Assembly: GCF_019703515.2 (NCBI RefSeq)
Contig: NC_059374.1
Coordinates: forward strand, 12,447,745 to 12,511,744
Direction: 5' to 3'
Source: Myxocyprinus asiaticus
Taxonomy: Eukaryota > Chordata > Actinopteri > Cypriniformes > Catostomidae
DNA length: 64,000 nucleotides
The stretch's first letter is position 1; the number at the start of each line of letters is the position of its first letter. The notes beneath the pieces are model-generated. The model saw only the letters and a program-made list of their open reading frames with translations. It ran no database searches and was not told where the DNA came from. The position numbers and the translations under genes were made by a program. Below are positions 12,045-24,094 of this stretch, piece after piece.

Positions 12045-13439
12045 TTTTCACCCTGTCTCTGGCCTTCTGTCTGAAACACTCTGTTTCTGCCTCAGCATCT
12101 CCTTTAAACTTCAATGTAAATGCCCACTGTTATGACTGGCGAACATCGTGCAGCCTCACGAATACAGCCATATCTATTTTTAACTAAATCGGAAGAGAAT
12201 GAACCAGCTCTACAACAATACAAAACTAAATTTCAGGGCTTACACAATGCACAACCAACATATTACATGAATTGGGTGAATGTATCATTCAATTGCATGA
12301 ATGTATCAAACTGTTCACCCCAGCACAGCAGCACCTTAAACTATAAATATCAAACAGTTATGACATATGAAAGATTCATGAATGGAACTGGATTATTTAT
12401 GGTTTTGCAGTCAGGTCCAAGTGTTTTTAACTGCCCCATCTTTCAATAACAGTTCCTGAACATCCTTTGCAAAGGTTGAATCATATTGTGATTTGATCAC
12501 AAGCAATCCACACTGATATGAGCTGAAAACACATTTAATACGAACTGAAATGAGCTGAGCAATCACACAATCCATGCTAAAATTGTCTAAACACACATAA
12601 TACAATCCACGGTGAAACAAGACGCTCAGAAAGAATCCAATGCACAGTGAAACTTGATGCACACACATATCATCCTGCACTGATGCGATCAGGAACTTCA
12701 GTCACTATGTTGAATCATCAAGAAAGAGGCAAAAGCAGTGATGCTGGTTTTCACAGGCATGACATCTCACATCTTCGAGACGAGGTTCTCCCAACCAGCA
12801 GCAGCCGTGGAATAGAGCAGAACAGTTGAGCTTGTTAAAACGTGGCGCACATCGCCAGAAATGCATCAAAACGGTCAAAGACGTCCATGTAGTGCATGTT
12901 TACATAGACCATCAATTAAAAACTGCTCAGATGTGTGCTAAACTCTTTCAGGATGCAGAATGGGGTCTCCTTTTAAAAGTTATAACTTGACATTGCGGCT
13001 TGATAACGGTCAAAGCAGTTCAGCTATTGCATGTTCATGCAGAAAAACGTTTAAAAAAATGGGCAAAACAAGATGTCCTGTGCAAGTCCTCTTTGGTGTA
13101 GATGAATAGCAGGCCCATCTGTCTTGTTCTATCCTCTTCACCTTTCGGACTGAGCGCCAGTAGCTGGGCCAAGAGTGTGATGATGTAAAAGTAGGTGTCG
13201 ATGTCTTGCTGTAGAGGCAGTCATGTGCTGATGTATTCATCTGTATGACATCACAAAGTAGGTAAAATCAAAACTAGCCATTTTACAGTTTGGCTTAAAT
13301 AAATGTTCTTTTTGTACTGAGGACGTTTTAATTTCTGAAACTTTCAGTATGTTTTTATAATACAATGAACTCTACATTTCAAAAGATCAAGGCAAATTGT
13401 TTTCCTAACCCTTTTAACTACCTTGTAAAATTTATCCCA
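12045..13439. other. Non-genic stretch upstream of the PIM-like remnant
   Basis: No kinase N-lobe exon or other domain could be recognised. Short frames only. Confidence 0.45.
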
Positions 13440-14850
13440 AACTTCAGCAACCTTTCAGCACCCTTCGAGAACTGACCAACAAAGAAACTGAATGGTGCTG
13501 GCTCAAGCAACATCAAGATACATTTAATGCATTAAAGGACTGCAAAACCAGTTCACCAACATAGAGATATTTTGATGTCCAGAAGCCTGTGACATTGACA
13601 ATTGATGCTTCTCAATTTGGACTTGGTGGGGCATGTCTCCAAGAAAATTCTCCTATAGCATAAGCCTCATGGACCTTGACACAGACAAAAACTCAATATG
13701 CTTAAATTGAGAAATAGCTTCTTGCAGTTGTGTTCATCTTTACGAATTTCAATGATTACATCTATGGGAACAGATCAACGTTGAAATGGACCATCATCCA
13801 TTGGTCTTGATACTCGACAAGCCCATACATAAGGCATCAGCATGGCTACAGCGAATGATTGTGAGGCTACAGAAGAATGACTTTGTGATAACCTACAAGA
13901 AAGAAAAACGTATGTACCTGGCTGACACTCTGTTACGTGCCCCCAGGAAGAGCACAGACGTACATTGCAGTGAAGAAGCTGGTAATGTCAGAGGAACACA
14001 TCTCATCATCGAGCCTTGATAAATTGAGAGAACATACATCATCGAATGTAACTCTCCAACAGCTATGCAGAATATTACACCATGGCTGGTGAGACTGACA
14101 ACCAAAGCTTCCAGCTTAACTTCATCACCTTCATACAGAGATGAACTCATAAGGGAAGATGGGATTGTGATGAAGGCCCAAAAGCTGTGATCGCCAAGTC
14201 GTTGCAAAAATAATACATTGCAATTCTCCAGAGAGGACATCCTGGAATTGAATCGACAAAACACAGAGCGAGAGGCGTAGTGTTTTGGCCCGCAATAAAC
14301 AAGGATATTGAAAGAGAGCACTTCATGCCCTGTCTTCAACAGCACAAAAACACACCAACAGAAAGAACCATTGAAAGCACACACTACTCCAGAACTGCTC
14401 TGGTCAACCATTGCGACGGACCTGTTTGAGTGGAATGGTCAACATTATCTGGTCTTAGAAGACTCCTATTCAGTTTTGTTTGAGATAGATCTTCTTCGCA
14501 ACCTGACATCAACCACCATGATCACTAAGCTAAAAAGACACTTCTCAGTGCATGGAAGCCCACATAAAGTGATATCAGACAATGGAACTCAGTTTTCCAG
14601 TCAAATGCCTGGGATTTCATATATGTGAAAGGCAGCCCAGAATATCCGCAATCCAATGGGCAGGTGGAACAAGCGGTTTGCAGTGCAAAAGAATTGATGG
14701 AGAAATCAAAAGGAGATGGAGATGACATATTTATCCACTTGCTTAACTAGAGAAGCATTCCTTGCGATGGTATCCTTGGATCACTAGCAGAAAGGCTCAT
14801 GTCGAGACAAACACAAACTACACTCCCAATCACTACAAAGTATATCTTTA
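13440..14850 (+). pseudogene. Ty3/gypsy retrotransposon pol fragment (RNase H and integrase)
   Basis: In order on the plus strand: an RT-RNase H tail (about 13600-13660, then 13786-13960 with 'LQRMIVRLQKNDFVITYKK' and 'YLADTLLRAP'); zinc-finger/linker sequence with breaks (about 14200-14330); an integrase core (14380-14620 with 'ATDLFEWNGQHYLV', 'HGSPHKVISDNGTQF'); and a continuation in another frame to about 14840 ('SNGQVEQAV'). The order RT/RNase H then integrase is typical of Ty3/gypsy. Several stops and frameshifts show it is dead. No LTRs were identified. Confidence 0.8.
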
Positions 14851-15229
14851 TCTATTCTGGAAGGGATTATCAATTTGTTCTAATTGATGCATTTTGAATT
14901 TCATGTTATCACTAAAATGTAACAGTTAAAGGATCAAGATATCATATCTGTTCATAACTGATATGTTAATATGTGACATCAGTTTGGGTAATGATGCAAT
15001 GGTTATGTTTATTTACATAACAAGGGATACAGCTAAAGAAAGGGGATGTAGAACATTGGGTTAATGTTCTTTGTGATTTATTATTTGCATTCTGGCCCTA
15101 CAAGTATCCTTGGTAAGGATGCTAGGGAAGTGAGATGTAATGTGATCCATGTTCTTGTCTATGCTGTTCTATGTTTGCCAGTAAACTGACGAATCCAGCG
15201 TAAGCTGTCATCATTCAACAGAAACCATA
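14851..15229. other. Non-genic stretch
   Basis: No gene seen between the gypsy fragment and the Tc1-like fragment. It may include gypsy 3' sequence. Confidence 0.4.
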
Positions 15230-15457
15230 ATTACGCTTGATAATGGCAAGCGGTCCAGGCCCTGAAGCAGCAAAGTAGCCCCAAATCATGATGCTCCCTC
15301 TACCGTACTTCGCCGTTGGGATGATGTTCTCATGTTGGAATACGATGCCCTTTTTACGCCATACGTAATTCTGCGTGTTCTTCCCAAACAATTCAGGCTT
15401 AGTTTCATTAGTCCACAAAATATTTTCCCAATAGCATTATGGAGTGTCAATGTAGTC

Positions 15458-15631
15458 CTGCTCAACCCGCTCCGAGCAGGATTCAAACCGGCTTCTCCGG
15501 CATGGGAGGCGGTTGCTCTAACAAGGAGGCTAAATGCTACAGCCACTAGTGTCTGTCGCTAGTGCGTCTCTTGAGGCTATGGGAGTGAGGTTTACACACT
15601 GCACAGCTACCTACCAGCCGGCTCCTGTTAC
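15458..15631 (-). repeat. tRNA-derived repeat unit 1 (in tandem)
   Basis: On the minus strand the unit contains an A-box-like 'ttagagcaaccgcc' and a B-box-like 'ggtttgaatcctgc' about 40 nt apart, in a fold like a tRNA. It is about 75-80% similar to unit 2. I read it as a SINE or tRNA pseudogene rather than a functional tRNA, because the anticodon region and acceptor pairing are poor. Confidence 0.55.
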
Positions 15632-15685
15632 ACTCACCCCCCTAAACCTCACTGCCATCCGGGTCACGGCACCACTGTAACCGTT

Positions 15686-15859
15686 CCTGCTCGACCCACT
15701 TCAAGCGGGATTCGAACCGGCATCTCCGGCATGAGAGGCAGGAACGCTAAGAGGAGGCTAAAGACTACAGCCCCTAGTGACTGTCGCTAGTGAGACTCTT
15801 GAGGCCAGGGGAGTGAGGTTTACTCACTGCACAGCTACCAACCAGCTGGCTCCCGTTAC
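15686..15859 (-). repeat. tRNA-derived repeat unit 2 (in tandem)
   Basis: Second copy in the same orientation. The B-box-like 'ggttcgaatcccgc' is closer to consensus than in unit 1. The remainder ('gagtgaggttta', 'gcacagctacc') is shared with unit 1. Confidence 0.55.
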
Positions 15860-16617
15860 CAGCTGGTAGGTAGCTGGTAACGGGTTTGAGTGCATTTATA
15901 AGTCAAAGCAGCTTTAACCCACACCTCCAATCTCGTTTCATTAACTGGATGCCAGGCTTGCCTACTCCTGACTCTAATTAGCTTTTGTTGACATCATTAG
16001 ACAAGAGGATCACATACTTTTTCCAACCTACACCCTGAATATGCGAATGATGTGTTCAGTATGTACAAGAACAATACAATAATTTATGTATTATTAGTTA
16101 AAACAGATTATGTTTATTCATTATTGTAACAGATGAAGATCAAACAAGATTTTAAGTCAAATTTATACATATAAACAGGTAATTCCAAAGGATTCACATA
16201 TTTTTTCTTGCCACTGTACATCTAACCATGGTAATGAGGAGCATGGTTTTATCTTTGAATACCATAATCTTACTAGTACCACAGTTAAACTCTGGATACT
16301 ATGCAAGAACTGTGGTAAATGTTCATAAGGGCAAGTATAAAGGAGAATTTAGCAAGAGCTTCAAAGGTTGGACCCCCTTAAATTAAGGAAAAAGCTATGA
16401 GTTTTTCATTTGTAATTAACTTTATGAGACGAAAAAAGTTAATTCGATTTTTTTTTAAATATGTAGCTTTTCGGGAGTAAAATATTTTCTCCTATCCCAA
16501 CTTAATATGCAGACTGTTGAATCAATGCAAGATGGGGGCGTGTTCAGAAAGCTGTTTTGAAAACAATGTTTATTTTTGCAACTCTGTTTGTTGGCGCATA
16601 CATTATACACTTCATCT

Positions 16618-16643
16618 TAGGGTTAGGGTTAGGTTAGGGTTAG
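16618..16643 (+). repeat. Interstitial telomere-like repeat
   Basis: About four tandem TTAGGG-type units, one shortened by a base. Confidence 0.8.
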
Positions 16644-17671
16644 CATTTTCTGTTGTGGTACAGAGTTGCCCTATTTTTTTTTTTTTAATCAAAATCTTAG
16701 TTTGTTTTCATTAGAGCTATTTTAAGTAAAAAATAAAATAAAATATTAAAAATAAAATAAAATACTAATATTGTTGCACTGTTAACTCATAATGTGTACC
16801 ATACATGGCTAAAGTCTTCGAGTACATGTATAGTACCTGTATAAAAATATTCAAAGTCGCCTGTTGGGATGTTCTCCATCATGGTGGCTGTAGTAGAAGC
16901 CCCTCGATCTGAAGCCCTTGTTGGGTCAGTGACTAAGCTACCAAGTCTTGTTTTGGTTAATTTAGAAGAAATCTACAGATGCAAACAGATGAAGGGTAGT
17001 AGGCTTAAAACAAACACCATCTAAATGTGTATTTTGGAAGTTTTCTTTCCATTAGAGTAAAAGAAAACATGGAAGCAAAATCTCAAAATTGACCACTACA
17101 TGAAAAAAGTGTCCTGCCTTAAACAGTAACTTCATAATTTTGATTGTAGGCTCCTCATCTAAAACGATTTATTGCCTTGTGCAAAATATACAAATTATTA
17201 GTGAAACTATGTCCCTATCCTTGGTGCAGTCATTTATTCTAAATATATACTTCAAATTAGTAGCGTAGAATACATGCACGTTGTGGCATATTTTCCTTTG
17301 CTGTTGCCTGCTCTTGTGATAAACCTAGTGAATACTAAAGAAGACCATGGTCTCTGTGTGAACTGATTATTTTGTAGAAATCTGTTGAGTATGAAACAAT
17401 TGCGTGAGTGTGAGGGAATTAAATTGGTAAGGAAGTCAGAGTTGTGTTAATATATTTAACGTTTTGTTTAAAAAAAATTTTTTAAATAAATAATTATGAG
17501 AAGTGCCCTTTTTTTCCACTTGAGCCCCTGCCCCCCAAAATGTCTGTGCACTTCCCTGCTGCAGCTCACTCGAATATGCTGTTAAGCTTTATTTCTATAA
17601 CACCTTTTAAAACAGTCTCTACAAATTTTCACATACATAGAATAAAATACTATAATTAAAATAAAAATAGA

Positions 17672-17752
<81 letters not shown>

Positions 17753-18473
17753 TTTTAAACATTTTGGTGAATCGCATTAAAACATTTTCAAGATCAAAAA
17801 CTTTCTGAAATTTTTATTTTGATATGTCTATAACAATTAAGCATATTTCTCCCAATTCTATAAATCATAATCCATTTACTTTGGAGCTTGTCTAATTCTA
17901 TCATGATGTATGAATGCTAAATTGAGATAAAATGTATTTATTTCGAATTACAATGGAAATGTTGGTGAAAATGTGCTTAATTGTCTTAAAAAATATTGCC
18001 ACAATAATATTGAAAATATGCAGTATTTTATATATATATATTATAATATTACAAAATATAAAATTTTCATTCTCATTTTCAGAGTGACGATGCATCTTCC
18101 CTGTCAAACTAAAATGCTATTGATGATCTGACATTACATTTTCAATGCAATTTTTAGGCAAGACTGACAACATTAAAATTAATGGCAAATGTAAAAAAGA
18201 AATTACAAATTAATTTTTCTAAAGCATTTTCTAAATGTTTATGCAATAATTATTACAGAATTCAAACTAAAATGCAAACTTCAGTTTTAATTTTAGTTTT
18301 TACATTTAAATGTTCATTTTCAAAGTCAACATGTAAATTCTATGTTAATGAGTGGGTGGTGCTCAAGAGAGTATATTTTAATACAGTGGTTCTCTCACTA
18401 GGGAGATATATTTGTACAGTATATATGTTAGGGTTGTTTTTGGTTGACCAATCCTCAAATGTTTGCTGTTATT
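16644..18473. other. Non-genic stretch with (TA)n/T-run
   Basis: AT-rich DNA with a long (TA)n run followed by poly-T at about 17677-17757. No supported gene. Confidence 0.6.
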
Positions 18474-18890
18474 TAAAGGTGCACTCAGTTACTATTGTCT
18501 TTGTCATCTTGGACTTACACTGACACCTAGTGGCTTGGATGCAGCATTATTTAAAAACAATAGTTTTCAGTTTCAGATGCCATTGTAGAAATGTAGTATT
18601 CACAGTCAGCTATGATTATTTTAATCAATGAGTGAAAGTGTCAAACAACAGGACGGTTACTGAGATTAAGGGAGTAGTATTCGGCAGGTCATGTGGTTGT
18701 AAAATGGCAGCCCCCATGTGCGGACCCTCTCCATGTAGAATAAAACAGCTTTTATAAGGTTACTGATATGACTGGAGTCTTCATTTTAATGTGAGTGCTC
18801 ATGATTTTATTCATATATTGCAAAATTACAATTCATGTCTTTAGGAGTTAAACTTTTTTAATGAGGAAAAAATTACTGAGAGCACCTTTA
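18474..18890. mobile_element. Short TIR element (about 417 bp)
   Basis: The left end 'taaaggtgcactcagttact' and the right end 'attactgagagcaccttta' are inverted copies with few mismatches. No coding capacity. Confidence 0.65.
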
Positions 18891-19886
18891 TCTTAATTGA
18901 TCAATAATAACAGAATGCTTTCCATCCTTAATCATAATTATGTTTGTTATATAGTATCATTTTAATGAATTAAAATATGTACAAAGGAAATGACAAGGAC
19001 ACAACAGAAATATTTCTAGGCACAAAATGACACATCACAGTAAAATGGCACATAGTTGTGATAGTTATGTGTACTGAAAGGTAAACAGGCTTTAATTTAA
19101 ATTCAATGATTTGGAAGGCATACAGGAAGCATATAATGTAATAGTGATTTTAGATTAGAAAACGAAGAAGCGTGTACAGACACAGTCGGTCATCTCATTT
19201 ACTGGGAAGACCATCAAGCTGATTTCCCCCGCATTCATGTGTCTGCATAGGCGGATGTACTTGTGCATTACCAACGTAATAACTGTGGTTCTCTATGTAA
19301 ACAGTCCCTTTATGGTATGTTGCCAGGTTTTATGGTTTTACATTGGATATATATTTGGATATAACTTTGCACAGACAAGGTTTGTAAATGATCTCATAAT
19401 ACTAGTTTCATGTTAACATGTATAATGTTTAAATCTTGTGGCTATTCCTTTGAAATACCTTGCCCATTGCTGTACTATACATATATTAAACTGTACACAC
19501 AATTTATGTTCATTCTTTAATAAAATGTGGGATGGGTAAAAAAAAACTTAACTTATATTGAACCTGGGAACATTAAATTGGAAATTCCCACTGATCAAGT
19601 AGCTCTATAAAAACTTATATTAAAACATGGTTCTTTATTTATTCTTATTAATGAAGCAGCGATTCATCCTTAATGTGTGTAATAACTGAGGTAATATCTG
19701 TACCTCCATTTCAAACCAGTAAACGATTCATTTATGAATCATATGTTACTGACATGAGTCAGTAACATTCTCATCATTTTTTTTTTTTTTTACTTTTCAT
19801 AACACTAATTATACAACATGCCCACATGACTGACATTCTCTTCCTTTCACTTAGGTTCCCACACTCCTCTTCAGTTGGTACTCAAA
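18891..19886. other. Non-genic stretch downstream of mlnr
   Basis: AT-rich DNA without recognisable gene or RNA. Confidence 0.5.
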
Positions 19887-20428
19887 GGCTACGTTCACAC
19901 AGTCACTGTTTGGGATTGACAACAGTATTTACTAACACGTGTGTGACTCTCAAATGGTCCTATTCACACTAAAGGACACAGAATTTAATGTCTGTCTGAA
20001 CAGGTAACCAAAGCCAATCTACTTCTCAAACTTGTAATATGTAGGGGAAGATGGGAGAAGATGCCCACCTTAAGAACAATGTGCATTTACTTTTCAATTG
20101 TAACATTTATATTAATGGGTAACACTTTACAATAAGGTTGTCTTTGTTAACATTAGTAAATGCATTAGCTATCATGAACTAACAATGAACTTTTTATATT
20201 AATATTGGTCAATGTTAATTTACGAAAATACAATTGTACAGATAATGGTAGCTCCAGCTACTTCATCCAAAAACCCTCTGGTTCCATCCGATTAAGTTTT
20301 TATTTTTAAAATTACTTATGGAAAATAGAATGCCATTTTATGCAGAGTTTTAAACTCTAACAACTGAACTAACTTAATCACTCCAAACAGGACTGGCAAC
20401 CATATTCTGTTGCTGTGTGAACGTAGCC
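19887..20428. mobile_element. TIR element abutting the mlnr 3' end
   Basis: The ends 'ggctacgttcacacagtca' and 'tgctgtgtgaacgtagcc' are inverted repeats about 540 bp apart. The right end lies only 23 bp beyond the mlnr stop codon, so the mlnr 3' UTR probably runs into it. Confidence 0.65.
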
Positions 20429-20451
20429 AATGTAACACTGGAGTAATGATG

Positions 20452-20789
20452 TTACTGTAAGCCCTCCTCCGTCATCATGGTTTCTTTCACCCCGGTGAAA
20501 GTCTCTGTACAGGCGGTGATGTCGTCGCGCGATGAGAGGTGCCTCTGGTCAGGCCTGTGGTGGAGTCTGCGGTGCAACAGGAAGAGTCGTTTGACGGCAG
20601 AGCGATACTTGTTGGACATGAGGTTGTAGAGGACGGGGTTAACCGAGGCACTGACGTAAAACAGCACCATTGAGGCCACGTTGAAGTCCTGACTGAGGCG
20701 GGCAGAGTAGTAGTCATCCACATGTGTGAAGAGGAATCGACCGATGTGGTAGGGCAGCCAACAGATGGCAAATACCAACACAACGACAG
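20452..20789 (-). CDS. mlnr: mlnr exon 2 (TM6, TM7, C-tail)
   Basis: The acceptor AG is at 20791-20790. Reads 'AVVVLVFAICWLPYHIGRFL' onward to a Ser/Thr-containing tail and TAA at 20452-20454. Confidence 0.88.
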
Positions 20790-22583
20790 CTAGAAGATAG
20801 AGAGAAGGTACAGAAGATTGAGATAGTGAGATCTATCCGTTGTCCATGATAAAAAACCATTTTCAAGTCAACCTCAGTCTAATACAAATTCTTCCCCTTG
20901 CTGATCTTATAATCATACTACCTCTTCAGGGAGGGCTACACCGAACCAGCTCCTGATCAAAGCATGAGTGTAGGTGTCTACTGACAGAAAAAAATCTGCT
21001 CAACACTGCTCAAACATCCAGCGGTCTGCTGCTTTAGGGGTGTATCTGTAAAATGTACCAAGTACATATAAACTCCATTTAGTTTATTCCATAGTAGTAT
21101 AACAATAAGATTTTAGCTCTGAGCGATGAATTCACTTAGAATGAATTGCGGTCAGTAAAAGAGAGGCTTGTGCTGGTTTTGCGCCGAAATTATGCAGATC
21201 AGGCAACGACGCAAACATGGCCACAAAATCTGTGCTGAATGCAATTTGCATGGCGCAATTCTGATTTTTAATTCCAATTATCAGCGGAGAATCCAAAATT
21301 ACACTTAGACGTGACAGCGGTTCCTGACCCAGATATAAGCGGACTTTTACATTAAACAATGTGGTGAGATCAGAATTATTCACCAGAATGGACCGCAGTC
21401 GATAACCACACCGGAGTGAGTATGTTGGCAGCAGTCCTGCTACTTGCGCTGCAAACAAGCTGTTCGTTTAGAGACGCAAACATTCAATCACGTCTTCTCT
21501 GTACGTCTGGTCATGGACAAAATGACACGACGGCTTGTTCAAATACAGAAGACAATGATAAAAATGTAAAACTCAAAGTCATGTCAGCTCACCTTTTGGT
21601 TTCTTTTAAAATGTGCAAAAGTTATCGGGATTTAGGCCTACAGGGTTAACCGGTAGTGTTGGGGATTTATCTTGTGCCCCCCTATTCTGAAGAAGCCACG
21701 ACCAGTTGCTCTCAACACTTGCCCTGCACCAGTGGCTCTGCTCGCCTGTATAAGCCTGAGCCCTGCATTGCTTAGAAATGTGATAGCAGAACTCTTCTTA
21801 AAGAAAAGCCCACATATGAGAAAGCAACCCCCCCCCACTTCAGACCCACTCACCTAGAATCTTGATGGTCTGTCGGTGAACCCTCTCCCTGGCTGCCGCA
21901 TTGGGTCCGTGAAGCTCATTACGGCTCTTCCACAACTTACGCCCGATGGACCCATAGAGGAAGAGCAGACAGAACATGGGGCAGAAGAAGTAGGCTGTCG
22001 ACACCCAGATAGTGGTGTGGAGCAGTCCAGAGTCAATGGCATAGCGAGTGTGCTTGCACTGCCGCGTGTCCGGATCGGGCATTGTCTCGTTCTCATATTC
22101 CACACCCATCAGGAATAAAATTGGTGCGGCGGAGAGCAGGGCGAAGCCCCACAGCGCCAGGATGACATACTTGACCCTCCGCTTGGTGATGGCAGCCTTG
22201 GCTTTGAAAGGGAAGCAGATGGCCAGGTAACGCTCCATGCTCAACACCGTGATGTGGAGGACAGTAGCATTGGTGCAACCTTCGTTGATGTAGTGCGAAA
22301 GACGGCACACCAGCTCTCCGAAGACCCAAGGTACGTACTTCCAGAGGCGGTAGAGGTCAAATGGGAGGCTGAGGAAGATGACCAGGTCTGAGATGGCCAT
22401 GCTGGAGAGATAGAGGTTTGTGGTGGTCTTCATGTCCTTGAAGCGCTGTATAATGAGGATGGTCATTGTGTTACCGGTCACTCCAACAATGAAGAGCAGG
22501 AGGCAGATGATGGTGACAGGAATGAGGGTGGAGTTTGGGAAGAGTGAGTCTCCGCAATGGTGGTCCTCCATAAACTCTTCCAT
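20452..22583 (-). CDS. mlnr: Motilin receptor-like class A GPCR (two exons)
   Basis: Joining 22583-21854 and 20789-20452 gives 355 codons plus TAA. The intron has GT-AG ends and phase 1. The protein has seven membrane segments. TM1 starts near residue 20 and carries 'GVTGN'. TM3 has 'HYINEGCTNATVLHITVLSM' followed by ERY, the DRY-equivalent G-protein motif. Cys residues at 'LVCRLS' and 'TRQCKHT' would form the usual TM3-ECL2 disulfide. TM6 has 'CWLPYH' and TM7 'NPVLYN' (NPxxY). The Glu in TM3 is typical of the ghrelin/motilin receptor group. 'LPFDLYRLW', 'YINEGCT' and 'RERVHRQTIKIL' fit motilin receptor better than ghrelin receptor, as does the one-intron layout after TM5. The family couples motilin-type peptides to Gq signalling at the plasma membrane of gut cells. 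Its neighbour fndc3a is in the same order and strand as human FNDC3A-MLNR. The Met at 22583-22581 gives a short N-terminus with an N-glycosylation site (PNST). Confidence 0.87.
20790..21853 (-). other. mlnr intron
   Basis: 1,064 bp, GT-AG, phase 1. Contains a short poly-C run near 21830. No separate gene seen. Confidence 0.8.
21854..22583 (-). CDS. mlnr: mlnr exon 1 (N-terminus to TM5/ICL3)
   Basis: Starts at Met (plus-strand cat at 22581-22583) and ends '...KIL' plus one base before the GTGAGT donor (21853 downward). Encodes 243 codons plus 1 nt. Confidence 0.88.
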
Positions 22584-23140
22584 ATTGATGAAAGTCTACA
22601 GGTGCCTTGTGCTAGGAAAGGTCTGAGAGATTGGAATGGGGGTACGAAAGACAAAGGCGCACTACTACAAGACTTCTACAAGAGTTTTAGCAAGAAAAAT
22701 TCAATTGAGGTGACTCCTAAGCTGACAATCCATTTATAATAAGAGGCCCACAAGGATCGAAGAGGCTGTGCATTTGAAGAAAAGATGAGAAAGATGAGGC
22801 TTGTTGAGGTAGAATCTGTTTCACTGCCTCCGAGACACTCTGAGATCTTCACCTCTCCTCTACCTTAGACAGTGTGCATGCAAAACATCACTTAGTCCCA
22901 TTCTTAATTAAATAGTGAGATCACAAGAGGTGGAGACATGATAGAAACAGAGGCAAAAGGCGGGGCAATTGATGTCAGCATTTGAATTAACAGAGCTCTT
23001 GATTCATGTAATAGATAGTTCATTGGTTATCTACAAAATTCTTGTTAGAACTAATTATCGTGTGAGTTTAGGACTAACCGTGTGTCCGTCCAATGTTGGG
23101 GACAAACCCCTAATTCCTAAATATTGAAATTCAGCTATGT
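22584..23140. other. Sequence upstream of mlnr
   Basis: Expected to hold the mlnr 5' UTR and promoter. I could not identify a convincing TATA box, CpG island or upstream exon. Confidence 0.4.
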
Positions 23141-23445
23141 TTCTGAACGGGAATGAATGATGCCTGAAATCGTGTGGCTAGTTGAGGAGAGGTGAGCCAA
23201 TACTTTTCTAAATGATCAGATGATTTTTGACTGTAAAATAGTAAAACGGGTGAATACATCACATCGACCTTTACTGAAGGTAAGAACCCAAATCATATCT
23301 AGGGATCCAGAATATCAGAGATTTGGGGGGTGGGCTCTTTTGACTTTGATCACTAAGTAACCACCTAGCAACCAACCAGAACATCTTAAAGCCCTGCCGG
23401 TGGCAGCAAGTTTTGCACAGGCAAGCATCAACTTACATTCTTCAG
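23140..23445. repeat. Interspersed repeat, unbroken copy of the one split at 30775-32410
   Basis: 'gttgaggagaggtgagccaatacttttcta...gatcagat' and 'ggctcttttgact...ggcagcaagtt' recur, separated by 1.4 kb of other elements, at 30790-30860 and 32305-32400. This shows they belong to one repeat. Confidence 0.5.
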
Positions 23446-24094
23446 AAAATAAAAAATCAGATTATTTTTGCAGTCACATTTGGCTTGACCTTGAAACTCT
23501 AGACAATAACTCAAATTAAAATTGTATCATAAATATGACCAAAACCCAACTGGAAATTAACTTTTTCTAATGAACATACAATAAGTAATTAGGATTGTTT
23601 TAAGAGTCTCCTAAGAGATTGGCATCATAACATCTCTATTTATACACTGTTGCCAGAGCTTTCTTCTGGTTTGCCATGAGTGTTGACTTAAATCATGAAA
23701 ATAAATTTAAATCATAATGTCTTCGTAATACGCTTAAACGTTTGACACAGGTGCTAAAGAATAATTTAATCTGATGCACAATCCATCTGGTGCAAGCCAT
23801 TGTGAGCACTCCATGAATCCAATTACCTTAGAGTATTTTCCTTTGCCCTTTTTGTGTTACATAGAAAGCTTGGAGGTGACAAACGTTCCCTGCAATGAAA
23901 ATGCACCACTTTCCCCAAGTATCTTCATTATTCACTGAGATACTCCAAATGTGAGAGGTGCTCTCAAAAAAAGATTTCTCCAGTCCAATCCTTTTCTAAA
24001 CATTTGGCTGAAAACTTACCAAAACATTTAAACGCACTGATATGGTGCATAAAACTTGGGAGCATATGGCAACATGCAGGAAAACACTTTCAAG
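23446..24094. other. Intergenic stretch between mlnr and the fndc3a 3' end
   Basis: AT-rich sequence with no gene seen. Confidence 0.5.

Larger units (their letters stand above)
15230..16218 (-). mobile_element. Tc1-like transposon, partial, same subfamily as 43745-45168
   Basis: 15215-15440 (minus) reads Tc1 transposase C-domain: 'YGRGSIMIWGYFAASGPGPL'. The right part (15888-16218) is closely similar to 44835-45168 and ends with the TIR 'cttgccactgta'. The left TIR and C-terminal end are absent, and the middle of the transposase is replaced by the tRNA-like units at 15458-15859. Non-functional. Confidence 0.75.

Noticed and set aside
13893..14411. 172-codon minus-strand frame
   Set aside because: Antisense shadow of the gypsy pol fragment.
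18182..18523. 113-codon open frame
   Set aside because: Low complexity and AT-rich, no domain, and its end overlaps a TIR element.
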